From Burkholderia sp. PAMC 26561 (lineage in GTDB: Bacteria; Pseudomonadota; Gammaproteobacteria; Burkholderiales; Burkholderiaceae): a DNA stretch of 64,000 nt. Positions 46,209 to 55,225 of this stretch are shown here, piece by piece; positions within the stretch are counted from its first letter, which is position 1, and each line of letters opens with the position of its first letter. The position numbers and the translations under genes were made by a program. Location: positions 2,418,001-2,482,000 of the forward strand of contig NZ_CP014306.1 of NCBI RefSeq assembly GCF_001557535.2. The letters are read 5' to 3'. Below the pieces are notes generated by a model. It searched no databases, was not told the DNA's origin, and was given only the letters and a program-made list of their open reading frames with translations.

Positions 46209-47234
46209 ATGTTTCAATCCATCATTTCCGTGCTCGACACGGTTGTCTCGACAATTCAGACATCCCTGTACATCGATGTCGTGCAGCCGCTCCTGTTCAA
46301 GGTCGGCTTGATGGGCTATGACGAAGACACGTACGACGCGCTCTATTGGGTGATCGTGGGTGTGTTCGAAGTGCTTGTCATGTACGCGATCCTCAGACCG
46401 CTGGAGGCGCTCCGTCCGGCGGAGAAATGGGAAAACAGGAAAGGCGTGCGCGTAGACGCACTCTATACGTGGATCGTCAAGCTTGGCATTCTGAACGTGT
46501 TCTTTTTCTTTACCTTCCAGCCGTTCTTCGACAGTTTTCAAAGCTGGCTGCGGATTCACAATATAGCGAACCTCCAGCTCGACAATCTTTGGCCGGGTGT
46601 CACCTCTGAACCCATCGTTGCATTCGCAATCTATCTGGTCGTGCTTGATTTTGCCGGCTATTGGTATCACCGGATGGAACATCGAATCGGTATCTGGTGG
46701 GAGCTGCACGCGGTTCATCACAGCCAGCAAAAAATGTCGCTTTGGACCGACGACCGGAACCATTTGCTCGACGACATCATGCAAGCGGGTTTCTTTGCTG
46801 CCATCGCGCTGGTGATTGGCGTGCCGCCTTCGCAATTCGTCGTGCTCGTCGCGATCACCAATCTCATGCAAAGTATTCAGCACGCCAATATCCGCGTGTA
46901 TTTCGGCTGGTTGGGCGAACGTCTGCTGGTCAGCCCTTCGTTTCACAGACGGCATCACGCGATCGGATATGGCCACGAAGGTACGGCGTACGGATGCAAC
47001 TTCGGCGTGCTGCTGCCGTGGTGGGACATGATGTTCAGGAGCGTGTCGTGGAATCGCGAGCTCGAGCCGACCGGTATCCGGGATCAACTGGCCAGTCCGG
47101 ACGCACCGGGACGCAATTACGGGGACGGTTTCATTGCGCAGCACTGGCTGGCGTTCAAACGGATCGGAGAACGCATAGCATCCCACCGGGCAATGCGCGC
47201 GCCCGGGTCCGACTCTGACGCCACAGCGGTTTAG
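46209..47234 (+). CDS. sterol desaturase / fatty acid hydroxylase family protein
   Basis: A 341-residue integral membrane protein with hydrophobic segments at about 50-70, 95-115, 135-155 and 195-215. It carries the histidine clusters of membrane diiron hydroxylases: YHRMEH (about 155-160), HAVHHSQ (about 171-177) and FHRRHH (about 246-251), plus NH and YGHEG nearby. Reactions in the family include C-H hydroxylation or desaturation of lipids. Bacterial substrates are often unknown; hopanoid, ornithine-lipid or fatty-acid modification are possible. Follows the beta-propeller gene. Confidence 0.88.
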   Translation: MFQSIISVLDTVVSTIQTSLYIDVVQPLLFKVGLMGYDEDTYDALYWVIVGVFEVLVMYAILRPLEALRPAEKWENRKGVRVDALYTWIVKLGILNVFFFFTFQPFFDSFQSWLRIHNIANLQLDNLWPGVTSEPIVAFAIYLVVLDFAGYWYHRMEHRIGIWWELHAVHHSQQKMSLWTDDRNHLLDDIMQAGFFAAIALVIGVPPSQFVVLVAITNLMQSIQHANIRVYFGWLGERLLVSPSFHRRHHAIGYGHEGTAYGCNFGVLLPWWDMMFRSVSWNRELEPTGIRDQLASPDAPGRNYGDGFIAQHWLAFKRIGERIASHRAMRAPGSDSDATAV

Positions 47235-47479
47235 CGGGCCGTTCTCTAGAGAGCTTTTTGCTGTTTTCGCAATTTTTTGCAGTCTGACACGGCGTTGCTC
47301 TCTTTGGGACTGACCGGTGCACGGCGCAGGCAGTTCGCTCTCGCGCAGCTTGAATTTGTGTTGTCGGCCTGCAACCGGCGATGTTTTTTGCAACGCCGGC
47401 GTTAGCCATCCGGACGAGCAGCGCGCAATGCGCGCTCTGGTTTATCCTAGCTTCTTTCCCTCTCTCAAACGATCTCCGC

Positions 47480-48340
47480 ATGAATGACTTGCTGCGTTCG
47501 TTCGTGCGTGCTTTCGCGAACGCGTTTCATCCGAGGATGCTCTGGCTGACGTTCATGCCCTTCGCCGTGGCGACGGTCGCATGGGGCGCTGTCTTGTGGT
47601 TTTTCTGGCAAACGCTGACGGGCGCCGCGCGTGACTGGCTCGACGGCTGGGCATTTACATCGGCTATGTACCGACTCTTCGATTCTGTCGGGTTCTCATC
47701 GCTGCATGCCGTGATCGCGCCGTTTTTCATCGTGATCATGGCAATCCCGTTGATCGTGGTGACCATTCTGCTGCTCATCGCGACGCTTTCAATGCCGTCC
47801 GTGATCAAGCTGCTGACACGGCGCCAGTACGCATCGCTTGAGATGCGGCGGGGCGGATCGTGGTACGGCAGTCTCGGGCATTCGGTCGTCACTACCGTCG
47901 TGTGCCTCGTGCTGTTGGTCGTCACGCTGCCGCTATGGCTGATTCCGCCGTTTTTCGCAATCATTCCGCCCGTGCTGTGGGGTTGGCTGACGTACCGGGT
48001 GATGACTTATGACGCGCTCGCGATGCACGCCAGCGCAGACGAGCGGCGCACGATCGTGCGCCGCTCGCGTTGGCCGCTGTTTGGTATTGGTGTGGTCAGC
48101 GGTTTGCTGGGGTCTCTGCCGACGATGTTGTGGGCGTGGTCAGTATGGCTGCTGCCGTTGTTCCCGATCGTCGCCGCGGCGACCATCTGGATTTACGCAT
48201 TTATTCTGGTTTTTTCGGCGCTCTGGTTTGCACATTATTGCTTGCATGCGCTCGAGCGCTTGCGCATCGAAACCGCTACAGCGCCTGCGCTGAGCGATCA
48301 TGGCGCGGCTGCCGAGTTGCACACTCCGGCTAATTACTAA
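47480..48340 (+). CDS. EI24-domain membrane protein
   Basis: A 286-residue inner-membrane protein with four to six helices (for example AVATVAWGAVLWFFWQTL at about 24-41 and VIAPFFIVIMAIPLIVVTIL at about 78-97). The pattern resembles the EI24/CysZ family, which in E. coli includes a sulfate importer, but it is not close enough to CysZ to assign a substrate. The start at 47480 is chosen over 47381 because MNDLLRSFVRAFANAFHPRM is the usual family N-terminus. It is followed after 15 bases by the molybdopterin-binding protein gene, so the two likely share a transcript. Confidence 0.8.
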   Translation: MNDLLRSFVRAFANAFHPRMLWLTFMPFAVATVAWGAVLWFFWQTLTGAARDWLDGWAFTSAMYRLFDSVGFSSLHAVIAPFFIVIMAIPLIVVTILLLIATLSMPSVIKLLTRRQYASLEMRRGGSWYGSLGHSVVTTVVCLVLLVVTLPLWLIPPFFAIIPPVLWGWLTYRVMTYDALAMHASADERRTIVRRSRWPLFGIGVVSGLLGSLPTMLWAWSVWLLPLFPIVAAATIWIYAFILVFSALWFAHYCLHALERLRIETATAPALSDHGAAAELHTPANY

Positions 48341-48355
48341 GATCAGGGAGCATTC

Positions 48356-49168
48356 ATGGGCTTTGGCGTGATCATCGTTGGTGACGAAATCTTGTCCGGC
48401 CGAAGGTCCGACAAGCATCTGCCAAAAGTTATCGAATTTTTGTCGGCGCGCGGTCTGGCGCTGGATTGGGCCGAATATATAGGCGATGACCGTGAGCGGA
48501 TTACAGCCACGCTCAAGCGGGCGTTTGCATCGGGCGACGTTGTGTTCTCGACCGGGGGTATCGGCGCCACGCCCGACGATCACACGCGCCAGTGCGCGGC
48601 GGCGGCACTGGGCGTGCCGCTTGAATTGCATCCGGAAGCGGCCGAGCTGATTCGCGCGCGCATCCGCGAAACGGCGGGCGACAAACCCGCCGACCTGAAC
48701 GCACCGGACAACCTGCACCGGTTGAACATGGGAACGTTTCCGATGGGAGCGAGCATCATTCCCAACAGCTACAACCGCATTCCCGGATTTTCGGTCGGCG
48801 ACGTTCATTTCGTGCCGGGATTTCCGGTCATGGCGTGGCCGATGATCGAATGGGTGCTCGATACCAAATACACCGATTTGCATCACGCGACGCCATATGT
48901 CGAGCGGTCGCTGTTCGTATTTGGCTTGCCTGAATCGCGCATTACGCCGCTCATGGAATCCATTGAAAACGATTTTGCGGGCGTGCGCGTTTTCAGCTTG
49001 CCGAGCGTCGGGGATGCCTCGCGCGGTGAAGTGTTCGGGCGCGCCCATATCGATCTCGGCGTGAAGGGTGAGCCGGAGGCGGCCAATGCGGCGTTCGAAC
49101 GGCTGCGCGAGGGCGTGACTGCGCTAGGCGGCGAGATAGTCGAAGTCGAGCCGGGCGCGGGCCACTAA
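48356..49168 (+). CDS. MoaB/CinA-type molybdopterin-binding domain protein
   Basis: A 270-residue cytoplasmic protein with the MoCF-biosynthesis fold at about 1-170: GFGVIIVGDEILSGRRSDKH at the start and FSTGGIGATPDDHTRQCAAA near 61-80, the cofactor-binding loop. It corresponds to the N-terminal part of CinA (competence/damage-inducible protein A) but stops before the C-terminal NMN deamidase domain. The remaining 100 residues keep the CinA middle segment (VPGFPVMAWPMIEWVL). GGGAG precedes the ATG. Precise function unknown. Confidence 0.87.
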   Translation: MGFGVIIVGDEILSGRRSDKHLPKVIEFLSARGLALDWAEYIGDDRERITATLKRAFASGDVVFSTGGIGATPDDHTRQCAAAALGVPLELHPEAAELIRARIRETAGDKPADLNAPDNLHRLNMGTFPMGASIIPNSYNRIPGFSVGDVHFVPGFPVMAWPMIEWVLDTKYTDLHHATPYVERSLFVFGLPESRITPLMESIENDFAGVRVFSLPSVGDASRGEVFGRAHIDLGVKGEPEAANAAFERLREGVTALGGEIVEVEPGAGH

Positions 49169-49194
49169 GGCTGAGCCGGCGCTGGCTCAACGAT

Positions 49195-49659
49195 TCATGC
49201 GCCAAGCCAGGGCAGGCCGCGAAAGCACCATCCCGAAATGGTCTTGCGGTGACCTTGGGCGTCCTTGTCGCCTTCAAAGCCTTCTAGCAGGTCGAAGGCT
49301 TTTGTGAAGCCTGCCTTTTCTGCCGCTACGGCCGCAAGCTTTGAGCGTGCAGCGCTGCGGCAGAGAAACAGGATCGGTGTATCAGGCGCGGCGACCTCGC
49401 GTAATTGCTCGATGAAGGCCGCGTTTGGAACGGACCCCGGGTATTGGATCCATTCGATGTGCGTGTACTGCGCAGTATCGATGGCAGGACGACCGACCCA
49501 ATCCAGTTCAGCGCGCGTGCGGACGTCGACAAGGCGCACAGAAGGATCGAGTTGCAGAAGCTCAAAGGCTTCCGCCGGAAGAATAGCGCCGGCGTAGGAA
49601 AGCTGATTCTCAGCAGCGCGGCCTGTACCCTGGGAATACAACTGTTCGAGCGTGCTCAT
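49195..49659 (-). CDS. rhodanese-like sulfurtransferase domain protein
   Basis: A 154-residue single-domain rhodanese. DPSVRLVDVRTRAELDWVG is the first CH2-type motif and ILFLCRSAARSKLAA carries the active-site loop with the catalytic Cys (CRSAARS). A C-terminal FEGDKDAQGHR and GWCFRGLPW matches the usual stand-alone proteins. Family members move sulfane sulfur; acceptor unknown. The start at 49659 follows GGAGA by 9 bases; an upstream in-frame ATG at 49683 has no ribosome site. It is divergent from glnA. Confidence 0.88.
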   Translation of the reverse strand: MSTLEQLYSQGTGRAAENQLSYAGAILPAEAFELLQLDPSVRLVDVRTRAELDWVGRPAIDTAQYTHIEWIQYPGSVPNAAFIEQLREVAAPDTPILFLCRSAARSKLAAVAAEKAGFTKAFDLLEGFEGDKDAQGHRKTISGWCFRGLPWLGA

Positions 49660-49746
49660 GAACGAAGGTCTCCAATCGGACATTTTAATGAGGCATTCTA
49701 GCGTGCCGATGGTGGTATCAAAGCGCGCAACGTAAGACTATGGACG

Positions 49747-49763
49747 CGCATCAAAAAGGTGCG
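49747..49763. promoter_or_regulatory. NtrC-like box 1 upstream of glnA
   Basis: CGCATCAAAAAGGTGCG keeps the TGCACCA-N3-TGGTGCA architecture (5 of 7 in each arm). It is 70 bases upstream of box 2. Confidence 0.4.
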
Positions 49764-49816
49764 CAGAGTGTGAATCGCCCTGAATCAGTGCTAACGTTAT
49801 GAGTTGCTGGCCTCTA

Positions 49817-49833
49817 TGCACTAAAAAAGTGCA
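49817..49833. promoter_or_regulatory. NtrC box 2 upstream of glnA
   Basis: TGCACTAAAAAAGTGCA is a near-perfect match to TGCACCA-N3-TGGTGCA and a clean palindrome in its outer bases. Its centre is about 130 bases before the predicted transcription start, normal for an NtrC enhancer. Confidence 0.7.
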
Positions 49834-49911
49834 TTTGGGGTTTGCTGCAGTAGATGCGAAGTTTTCAAGTGTGTGCGGCTTCCCCGAAAAAGCGCGCAGC
49901 TTCAACTGCTT

Positions 49912-49928
49912 AGCGCAATAATGGTGCA
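49912..49928. promoter_or_regulatory. NtrC-like box 3, next to the sigma-54 promoter
   Basis: AGCGCAATAATGGTGCA has a perfect right arm (TGGTGCA) and a weak left arm. It abuts the -24 element, so occupancy would be expected to hinder rather than help polymerase. Confidence 0.4.
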
Positions 49929-49930
49929 GT

Positions 49931-49946
49931 TGGCATGGAAGCTGCT
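49931..49946 (+). promoter_or_regulatory. glnAp: sigma-54 promoter of glnA
   Basis: TGGCATGGAAGCTGCT: the -24 GG and -12 GC dinucleotides have the required spacing (consensus TGGCAYR-N4-TTGCW, one mismatch in the -12 box). The start of transcription should be near 49957, about 67 bases before glnA. Confidence 0.75.
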
Positions 49947-50023
49947 TTTGACTATGCCGATGGTTTCGAATCGGTTAGGCGGCGAATAAAGTTTCGTCGA
50001 TTTTGTTAATCAGGAGATAGGTA

Positions 50024-51439
50024 ATGAGCAAATCCGTGGCCGACGTCATGCAACTCGTCAAGGACGAGGACGTCAAGTTTGTCGACTTCCGTTTCACCGA
50101 CACGCGCGGTAAAGAGCAACACGTTTCGGTGCCGGTCTCGGCATTCGACGAAGACAAATTTGAAAGCGGCCACGCTTTCGACGGTTCGTCTATCGCCGGA
50201 TGGAAGGGCATCGAAGCGTCGGACATGCTGCTGATCCCGGATGCGGACACTGCGTTTATCGACCCGTTTTATGAAGAGTCGACGCTCGTGATGTCGTGCG
50301 ACGTCGTGGAACCGTCGGACGGCAAGGGCTATGAACGCGACCCGCGTTCGCTGGCAAAACGCGCTGAAGCCTACCTGAAGAGCTCGGGTCTCGGCGACGC
50401 AGCGTTCTTCGGTCCGGAGCCGGAATTCTTCATTTTCGACTCGGTGCGCTGGAGTGCAGACCAGTCGGGCTGCTTCGTCAAGGTGGGTTCGGAAGAGGCG
50501 CCGTGGTCGTCGTCGATGGAATTCGAAGGCGGCAACACTGGTCACCGTCCCGGCACGAAGGGCGGTTACTTCCCGGTTGCGCCGGTCGACACGTTCCAGG
50601 ACATCCGTTCGGAAATGTGCCTGTTGCTCGAGCAAATCGGCATCCCGGTCGAAGTGCATCACCATGAAGTAGCGGGTCAAGGCCAGAACGAAATCGGCAC
50701 GAAGTTCTCGACGCTGGTTCAGCGCGCTGACTGGACGCAACAACTGAAGTACATCGTACAGAACGTGGCGCACACGTACGGCAAGACGGCAACGTTCATG
50801 CCGAAGCCGATCGTTGGCGACAACGGTTCGGGCATGCACGTTCACCAGTCGATCTGGAAGGACGGCAAGAACCTGTTCGCCGGCGACGGTTATGCGGGTC
50901 TGTCGGAATTCGCGCTGTTCTACATCGGCGGGATCATCAAGCATGCTCGCGCGCTGAACGCGATCACGAACCCGTCGACGAACTCGTACAAGCGTCTCGT
51001 GCCGCACTTCGAAGCACCGGTGAAGCTCGCTTACTCGGCCAAGAACCGTTCGGCATCGATCCGCATTCCGCACGTGTCGAATCCGAAGGGCCGCCGTATC
51101 GAAACGCGTTTCCCGGATCCGATGGCAAACCCGTACCTGTGTTTCTCGGCGCTGATGATGGCCGGTCTCGACGGCGTGCAGAACAAGATCCATCCGGGCG
51201 AAGCAGCAGACAAGAACCTGTATGACCTGCCGCCGGAAGAAGATGCAAAGATTCCGACCGTGTGTGCCGGCCTGGATCAGGCGCTCGACGCACTCGACGC
51301 TGACCGCGAGTTCCTGACGGTCGGTGGCGTGTTCACGGATTCGATGCTCGACGCGTATATCGAATTGAAGACGACGGAATTGCAGCGCTATCGCCAGGCT
51401 GTGCATCCGATCGAATTCGAGATGTACTACTCGCTGTAA
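50024..51439 (+). CDS. glnA: glutamine synthetase type I
   Basis: A 471-residue GSI enzyme making glutamine from glutamate, ammonia and ATP; it works as a dodecamer. Family motifs in order: [20 protein letters not shown] (substrate region), [11 protein letters not shown] (metal ligands), [41 protein letters not shown] and the adenylylation site NLYDLPPEE with the target Tyr near 398. Length equals the enteric enzyme. GGAGATAGGTA precedes the ATG. Sigma-54 promoter and NtrC boxes lie upstream and ntrBC downstream, the standard nitrogen-control unit. Confidence 0.98.
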   Translation: MSKSVADVMQLVKDEDVKFVDFRFTDTRGKEQHVSVPVSAFDEDKFESGHAFDGSSIAGWKGIEASDMLLIPDADTAFIDPFYEESTLVMSCDVVEPSDGKGYERDPRSLAKRAEAYLKSSGLGDAAFFGPEPEFFIFDSVRWSADQSGCFVKVGSEEAPWSSSMEFEGGNTGHRPGTKGGYFPVAPVDTFQDIRSEMCLLLEQIGIPVEVHHHEVAGQGQNEIGTKFSTLVQRADWTQQLKYIVQNVAHTYGKTATFMPKPIVGDNGSGMHVHQSIWKDGKNLFAGDGYAGLSEFALFYIGGIIKHARALNAITNPSTNSYKRLVPHFEAPVKLAYSAKNRSASIRIPHVSNPKGRRIETRFPDPMANPYLCFSALMMAGLDGVQNKIHPGEAADKNLYDLPPEEDAKIPTVCAGLDQALDALDADREFLTVGGVFTDSMLDAYIELKTTELQRYRQAVHPIEFEMYYSL

Positions 51440-51520
51440 GCGGATGGCGCGCGTGCTTCAGTTTCCGGTAGTCGGAAAAGCATGCCGCTCGATGCGAAGC
51501 AGAAGTGTCAGGTGAACGGA

Positions 51521-51544
51521 AAAGGGACGGCGCGCCGTCCCTTT
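51521..51544 (+). terminator. terminator between glnA and ntrB
   Basis: AAAGGGACGGCG is followed immediately by its complement CGCCGTCCCTTT and a T-run. In the hairpin the central GCGC forms the loop. Read-through or a separate promoter would be needed for ntrBC. Confidence 0.85.
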
Positions 51545-51597
51545 TTTAATCGCCGGATCTTCGTCTCACCAGTTTCAAGACCGGGTCTCACTGCACG

Positions 51598-52743
51598 ATG
51601 GTTCTCAAGAATCTCATCAAGGCGAGAAAGAGTCCTCCCGACAATTCGCTGTCCGACGACGCGACGCTCGTCGCCACCAATCTGCTGCCGGGCATGGAAG
51701 CGTTGCCCACGGTCGTGCTCGTGCTGGACAAGTCGACGCTGAAGATCGCATTTGCGAATCCGTCGGCGGAAGCCATGCTGGAACGCTCGCGCAGGCAACT
51801 GGCTCAAACTGCGTGGCCCGAATTGTTCGCCAACGCAGACGAGCTGGTGACGACCATTGCGTCCATTGCCGATCACAGGTTTAACGCGACCCATCTCGAT
51901 GCCGTGCTCGAACGCCCCGGTCGCGAGCCGCTGCATGTTCATGCGATCGTCGCTTATCTGGAAGTGGCGCCCAATTACGTGCTGCTCGAACTCTTCGAGA
52001 ACGAGCGGCACCTGAAGACCGACCGCGAAGAACGTATTCACGATCTGACCGCGGTCAACAAGCAACTGATCCGCAATCTCGCGCACGAAATCAAGAATCC
52101 GCTTGGCGGTATTCGAGGCGCTGCACAACTGCTGGAGTTCGAACTCGGCGCGCGTGAGCGCGATGAACTGCGCGAATACACGCAAGTGATCATCAAGGAA
52201 TCGGACCGGCTGCAGACATTGGTCGACCGGTTGCTTGAACCGCACCGGCATCCGCATATCGTGGGCGATGTGAATATCCATGAGGTGTGCGAGCGCGTGC
52301 GCGCTGTGATTCTCGCGGAGTTTCCGCGTGGCCTCACGCTCGACCGCGATTACGACGTGAGCGTGCCCGACCTGCGCGGCGACAAGGAGCAGCTTATCCA
52401 GGCGCTGCTCAACATCGTTCGAAACGCGGCAGAAGCGCTGCGCGAACGGATTTCGCAAGGCGATGCACGTATCGAATTGCGCACACGCATCGCGCGCAAG
52501 GTGACAATCGGCAAACGCTTACACAAACTGGCACTGGACTTGCATATCACTGACAACGGTCCGGGCATCCCGGAAGAGATACGCGACCGGATCTTTTATC
52601 CGCTCGTATCAGGGCGAGAAGACGGCAGCGGACTTGGCCTCACGCTTGCGCAAACTTTCGTGCAGCAACACGACGGGTTGATCGAAGTGGAAAGCAAGCC
52701 AGGCTGCACCGAATTCACGATCCTGTTGCCGTTCGAAGGATGA
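51598..52743 (+). CDS. ntrB: nitrogen regulation sensor kinase NtrB
   Basis: A 381-residue cytoplasmic kinase that phosphorylates NtrC when nitrogen is short, under control of the PII protein. A PAS-like domain occupies about 25-140 (TVVLVLDKSTLKIAFANPSA). The HisKA domain has the phospho-acceptor in NLAHEIKNPLGGIRGAAQLL (His about 163). HATPase motifs are LLNIVRNAAEAL, DNGPGIP and GSGLGLTLAQTFV. No membrane helix, as expected. It is 158 bases after glnA with a terminator between, and ntrC follows. Confidence 0.95.
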   Translation: MVLKNLIKARKSPPDNSLSDDATLVATNLLPGMEALPTVVLVLDKSTLKIAFANPSAEAMLERSRRQLAQTAWPELFANADELVTTIASIADHRFNATHLDAVLERPGREPLHVHAIVAYLEVAPNYVLLELFENERHLKTDREERIHDLTAVNKQLIRNLAHEIKNPLGGIRGAAQLLEFELGARERDELREYTQVIIKESDRLQTLVDRLLEPHRHPHIVGDVNIHEVCERVRAVILAEFPRGLTLDRDYDVSVPDLRGDKEQLIQALLNIVRNAAEALRERISQGDARIELRTRIARKVTIGKRLHKLALDLHITDNGPGIPEEIRDRIFYPLVSGREDGSGLGLTLAQTFVQQHDGLIEVESKPGCTEFTILLPFEG

Positions 52744-52888
52744 ACGGCCTCGCCCGGCAACCAACGCAATCGCGGCAGTCATTCAACGATCAATCACGAG
52801 GGTTCATCGATATCTTGAAAAGCGCTCATGCGCCTGACCGTTTCGACGGGCTTAAACCGAACCACACGAAGACATCTCGCCGAACTAT

Positions 52889-54388
52889 ATGAAGCCGATC
52901 TGGATAGTAGACGATGACCAATCCATCCGCTGGGTGCTTGAAAAAGCCCTCGCAAGAGAGAACTTCGCGACGCGCAGTTTTTCCGGCGTCCGCGACGCGC
53001 TGACCGCACTCGAACAGGAAAGCCCGCAAGTGCTCGTGTCCGACATTCGCATGCCGGGTGGCTCGGGCCTCGAATTGCTGCAAACGGTGCGCGACAAGCT
53101 GCCCGGTCTGCCGGTCATCATCATGACGGCGTTCTCCGATCTCGACAGCGCCGTCGCCGCGTTCCAGGGTGGCGCGTTCGAGTATCTCGCCAAGCCGTTC
53201 GACGTGGACAAGGCGGTCGAACTCATCCGCCGCGCGGTCGATGAAAGCATGCGCGGCGAAGCCGCCTACGACAACAGCGTCACCGAAACGCCCGAGATGC
53301 TGGGCCAGGCTCCGGCGATGCAGGACATGTTTCGCGCGATCGGCCGTCTGTCACATTCCGCCGCCACCGTGCTCATCACGGGCGAATCAGGCACCGGAAA
53401 GGAGCTTGTCGCCCGCGCGCTGCACCGCCATAGCCCGCGCGCGAACGGGCCCTTCATCGCGCTGAACACCGCGGCGATTCCGAAGGACCTGCTCGAGTCC
53501 GAGTTGTTCGGTCACGAACGTGGCGCGTTCACGGGCGCGCAGGCCATGCGTCAGGGGCGCTTCGAGCAGGCGGAAAACGGCACGCTGTTCCTTGATGAAA
53601 TCGGCGACATGCCGTTCGATCTTCAGACACGTCTGTTGCGCGTGTTATCCGACGGCCAGTTTTATCGCGTAGGCGGGCACAACCCGTTGAAGGCGAATGT
53701 TCGTGTGATCGCGGCCACTCATCAGAACCTTGAGTCTCGTGTACGCCAGGGCTTGTTTCGCGAGGACTTGTATCACCGGCTGAACGTCATCCGTTTGAGG
53801 CTTCCCGCGATGCGCGAACGTAGCGAGGACATTCCGCTGCTCACCCGCCATTTCCTGCAAAAGAGTGCGCGCGACCTCGGTGTGGAACCCAAGCGCGTGT
53901 CTGAAGATGCGCTGGCGTTCCTTGCGTCGCTGCCGTTTCCGGGCAACGTACGGCAGCTTGAGAACCTCTGCAACTGGCTGACCGTGATGGCGCCGGCGCA
54001 GACCATCGAGCGCAAGGATCTGCCGCCCGATCTCACGCCGACTCAGGAATATGCCGGCGAGAGTACGGCGCTCACAGCGTCGGCGGTGGAGGGCGGAACG
54101 AGCTCGGGTTTGGCGAGTGGTCCGAATGGCGCGCCGGTTGCACTCGGCGCTGCACCGGCCGGCATTGCCGCGAGCATCTGGGAAAACGGCTTGCGTACTG
54201 AGGTCGCGCGACTGTTGCGCGAAAATACCGCCGATGTCATGGACGAACTCGCTCGACGGTTTGAAGCCGCGGTGATTCGCGAGGCCCTCGATTTCACGCG
54301 TGGCCGCAAGGTGGAAGCGGCTGAGCGCCTGGGCATTGGCCGCAATACGATCACACGCAAGATCCAGGAACTGCATCTGGACGCGTGA
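52889..54388 (+). CDS. ntrC: nitrogen regulation response regulator NtrC
   Basis: A 499-residue sigma-54 activator. The receiver domain has phospho-acceptor Asp52 (VLVSDIRMPGGSG). The AAA+ domain has Walker A GESGTGKELVARAL (about 164-177), the sigma-54 contact loop ERGAFTGAQ (about 209-217), Walker B NGTLFLDEIGDMPFD, and the R-finger region. A Fis-type helix-turn-helix ends the protein (EAAERLGIGRNTITRKIQEL). An Ala/Gly/Ser linker of about 50 residues separates the last two domains, longer than in enteric NtrC. It should drive glnA from the upstream boxes. The 145-base gap from ntrB contains nothing I recognise. Confidence 0.96.
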   Translation: MKPIWIVDDDQSIRWVLEKALARENFATRSFSGVRDALTALEQESPQVLVSDIRMPGGSGLELLQTVRDKLPGLPVIIMTAFSDLDSAVAAFQGGAFEYLAKPFDVDKAVELIRRAVDESMRGEAAYDNSVTETPEMLGQAPAMQDMFRAIGRLSHSAATVLITGESGTGKELVARALHRHSPRANGPFIALNTAAIPKDLLESELFGHERGAFTGAQAMRQGRFEQAENGTLFLDEIGDMPFDLQTRLLRVLSDGQFYRVGGHNPLKANVRVIAATHQNLESRVRQGLFREDLYHRLNVIRLRLPAMRERSEDIPLLTRHFLQKSARDLGVEPKRVSEDALAFLASLPFPGNVRQLENLCNWLTVMAPAQTIERKDLPPDLTPTQEYAGESTALTASAVEGGTSSGLASGPNGAPVALGAAPAGIAASIWENGLRTEVARLLRENTADVMDELARRFEAAVIREALDFTRGRKVEAAERLGIGRNTITRKIQELHLDA

Positions 54389-54390
54389 CG

Positions 54391-54420
54391 TGAAGCGGGG
54401 ACGATTTCGTCCCCGCTTCA
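54391..54420. terminator. bidirectional terminator between ntrC and xth
   Basis: TGAAGCGGGGACGA (54391-54404) pairs with TCGTCCCCGCTTCA (54407-54420), a perfect 14-base stem ending just before the convergent gene's stop. Confidence 0.85.
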
Positions 54421-54421
54421 T

Positions 54422-55198
54422 TCAATCAATGGTCGCGATAACCGGTGCGTGATCCGACGGCTGTTCCCACTTTCTCGGCACCTTGTCGACTTCGCATGCA
54501 GTGCAGCGTGCGGCGAGTTCCGCCGTCGCCAGAATGTGATCGATGCGCAACCCCGCGTTACGGCGGAATCCGAGCATCCGATAATCCCACCAAGTGAATA
54601 GTTTCTCCGGCTGCTCGAATTTGCGGAAAGTATCGGTGAGACCGAGGTCGATAAGTTGCACGAAGTGCGCACGCTCATCGGGCGAAACGAGGTTCTGGCC
54701 TTCCCATGCTTTTGGATCGTGAACGTCGCGGTCTTCCGGCGCGATGTTGTAGTCGCCGAGCAGCGCCAGTTGCGGATAGGTTTTCATTTCAACTTCTATC
54801 CAGTCGCGCAGCGCTTCCAGCCAACGCATCTTGTATGCGAACTTTTCGGTGCCGGGCGCTTGTCCATTCGGAAAATAGGCCGAGATGATCCGGACGCCTT
54901 CGACCGTCAGGGCAATCACGCGTTGTTGCGGATCCTCGAACGCGGGGATGTTGCGCACGATCGTGGTTTCATCGACGCTCAAACTGCTGCGCACCAGAAT
55001 ACCGACGCCGTTGTAGGTCTTCTGGCCTGCGTACCAGCTCTTGTAGCCAGCGGCTTCGAGTTCGGCCACGGGAAATTTGTCGTCAGTGAGTTTGAGTTCC
55101 TGCAGGCACAGCACATCGACGCCGCTCGTTGCCAGCCAGTCGATAACGTGCTGCTGGCGGACTTTGAGGGAGTTGACGTTCCAAGTGGCAATTTTCAT
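54422..55198 (-). CDS. xth: exodeoxyribonuclease III (XthA family)
   Basis: A 258-residue AP endonuclease / 3' exonuclease for base-excision repair. Motifs in order: MKIATWNVNSLKVRQQHVID, LCLQELKLTDDKFP (catalytic Glu), VRIISAYFPNGQAPG, LLGDYNIAPEDRDVHDPKAW (Asp-Asn pair), WWDYRMLGFRRNAGLRIDHI and SDHAPVIATID (catalytic Asp-His). Full length and intact. The ribosome site is weak. Confidence 0.96.
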   Translation of the reverse strand: MKIATWNVNSLKVRQQHVIDWLATSGVDVLCLQELKLTDDKFPVAELEAAGYKSWYAGQKTYNGVGILVRSSLSVDETTIVRNIPAFEDPQQRVIALTVEGVRIISAYFPNGQAPGTEKFAYKMRWLEALRDWIEVEMKTYPQLALLGDYNIAPEDRDVHDPKAWEGQNLVSPDERAHFVQLIDLGLTDTFRKFEQPEKLFTWWDYRMLGFRRNAGLRIDHILATAELAARCTACEVDKVPRKWEQPSDHAPVIATID

Positions 55199-55225
55199 GA
55201 AGTAAATGTTTGGGTTTGACTCTGA

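Noticed and set aside
45104..47234. Beta-propeller plus sterol desaturase as a defined new lipid pathway
   Set aside because: Only adjacency (82 bases) supports it; neither protein shows a substrate-specific feature.
47243..47260. Short hairpin and T-run after the desaturase gene as a terminator
   Set aside because: The palindrome TCTCTAGAGA leaves no room for a loop and the stem is weak.
46197..47393. A 398-codon minus-strand frame over the desaturase gene
   Set aside because: Antisense to clear histidine motifs; no recognisable protein.
50006..51406. A 466-codon minus-strand frame over glnA
   Set aside because: Exact antisense shadow of one of the best conserved genes in the window.
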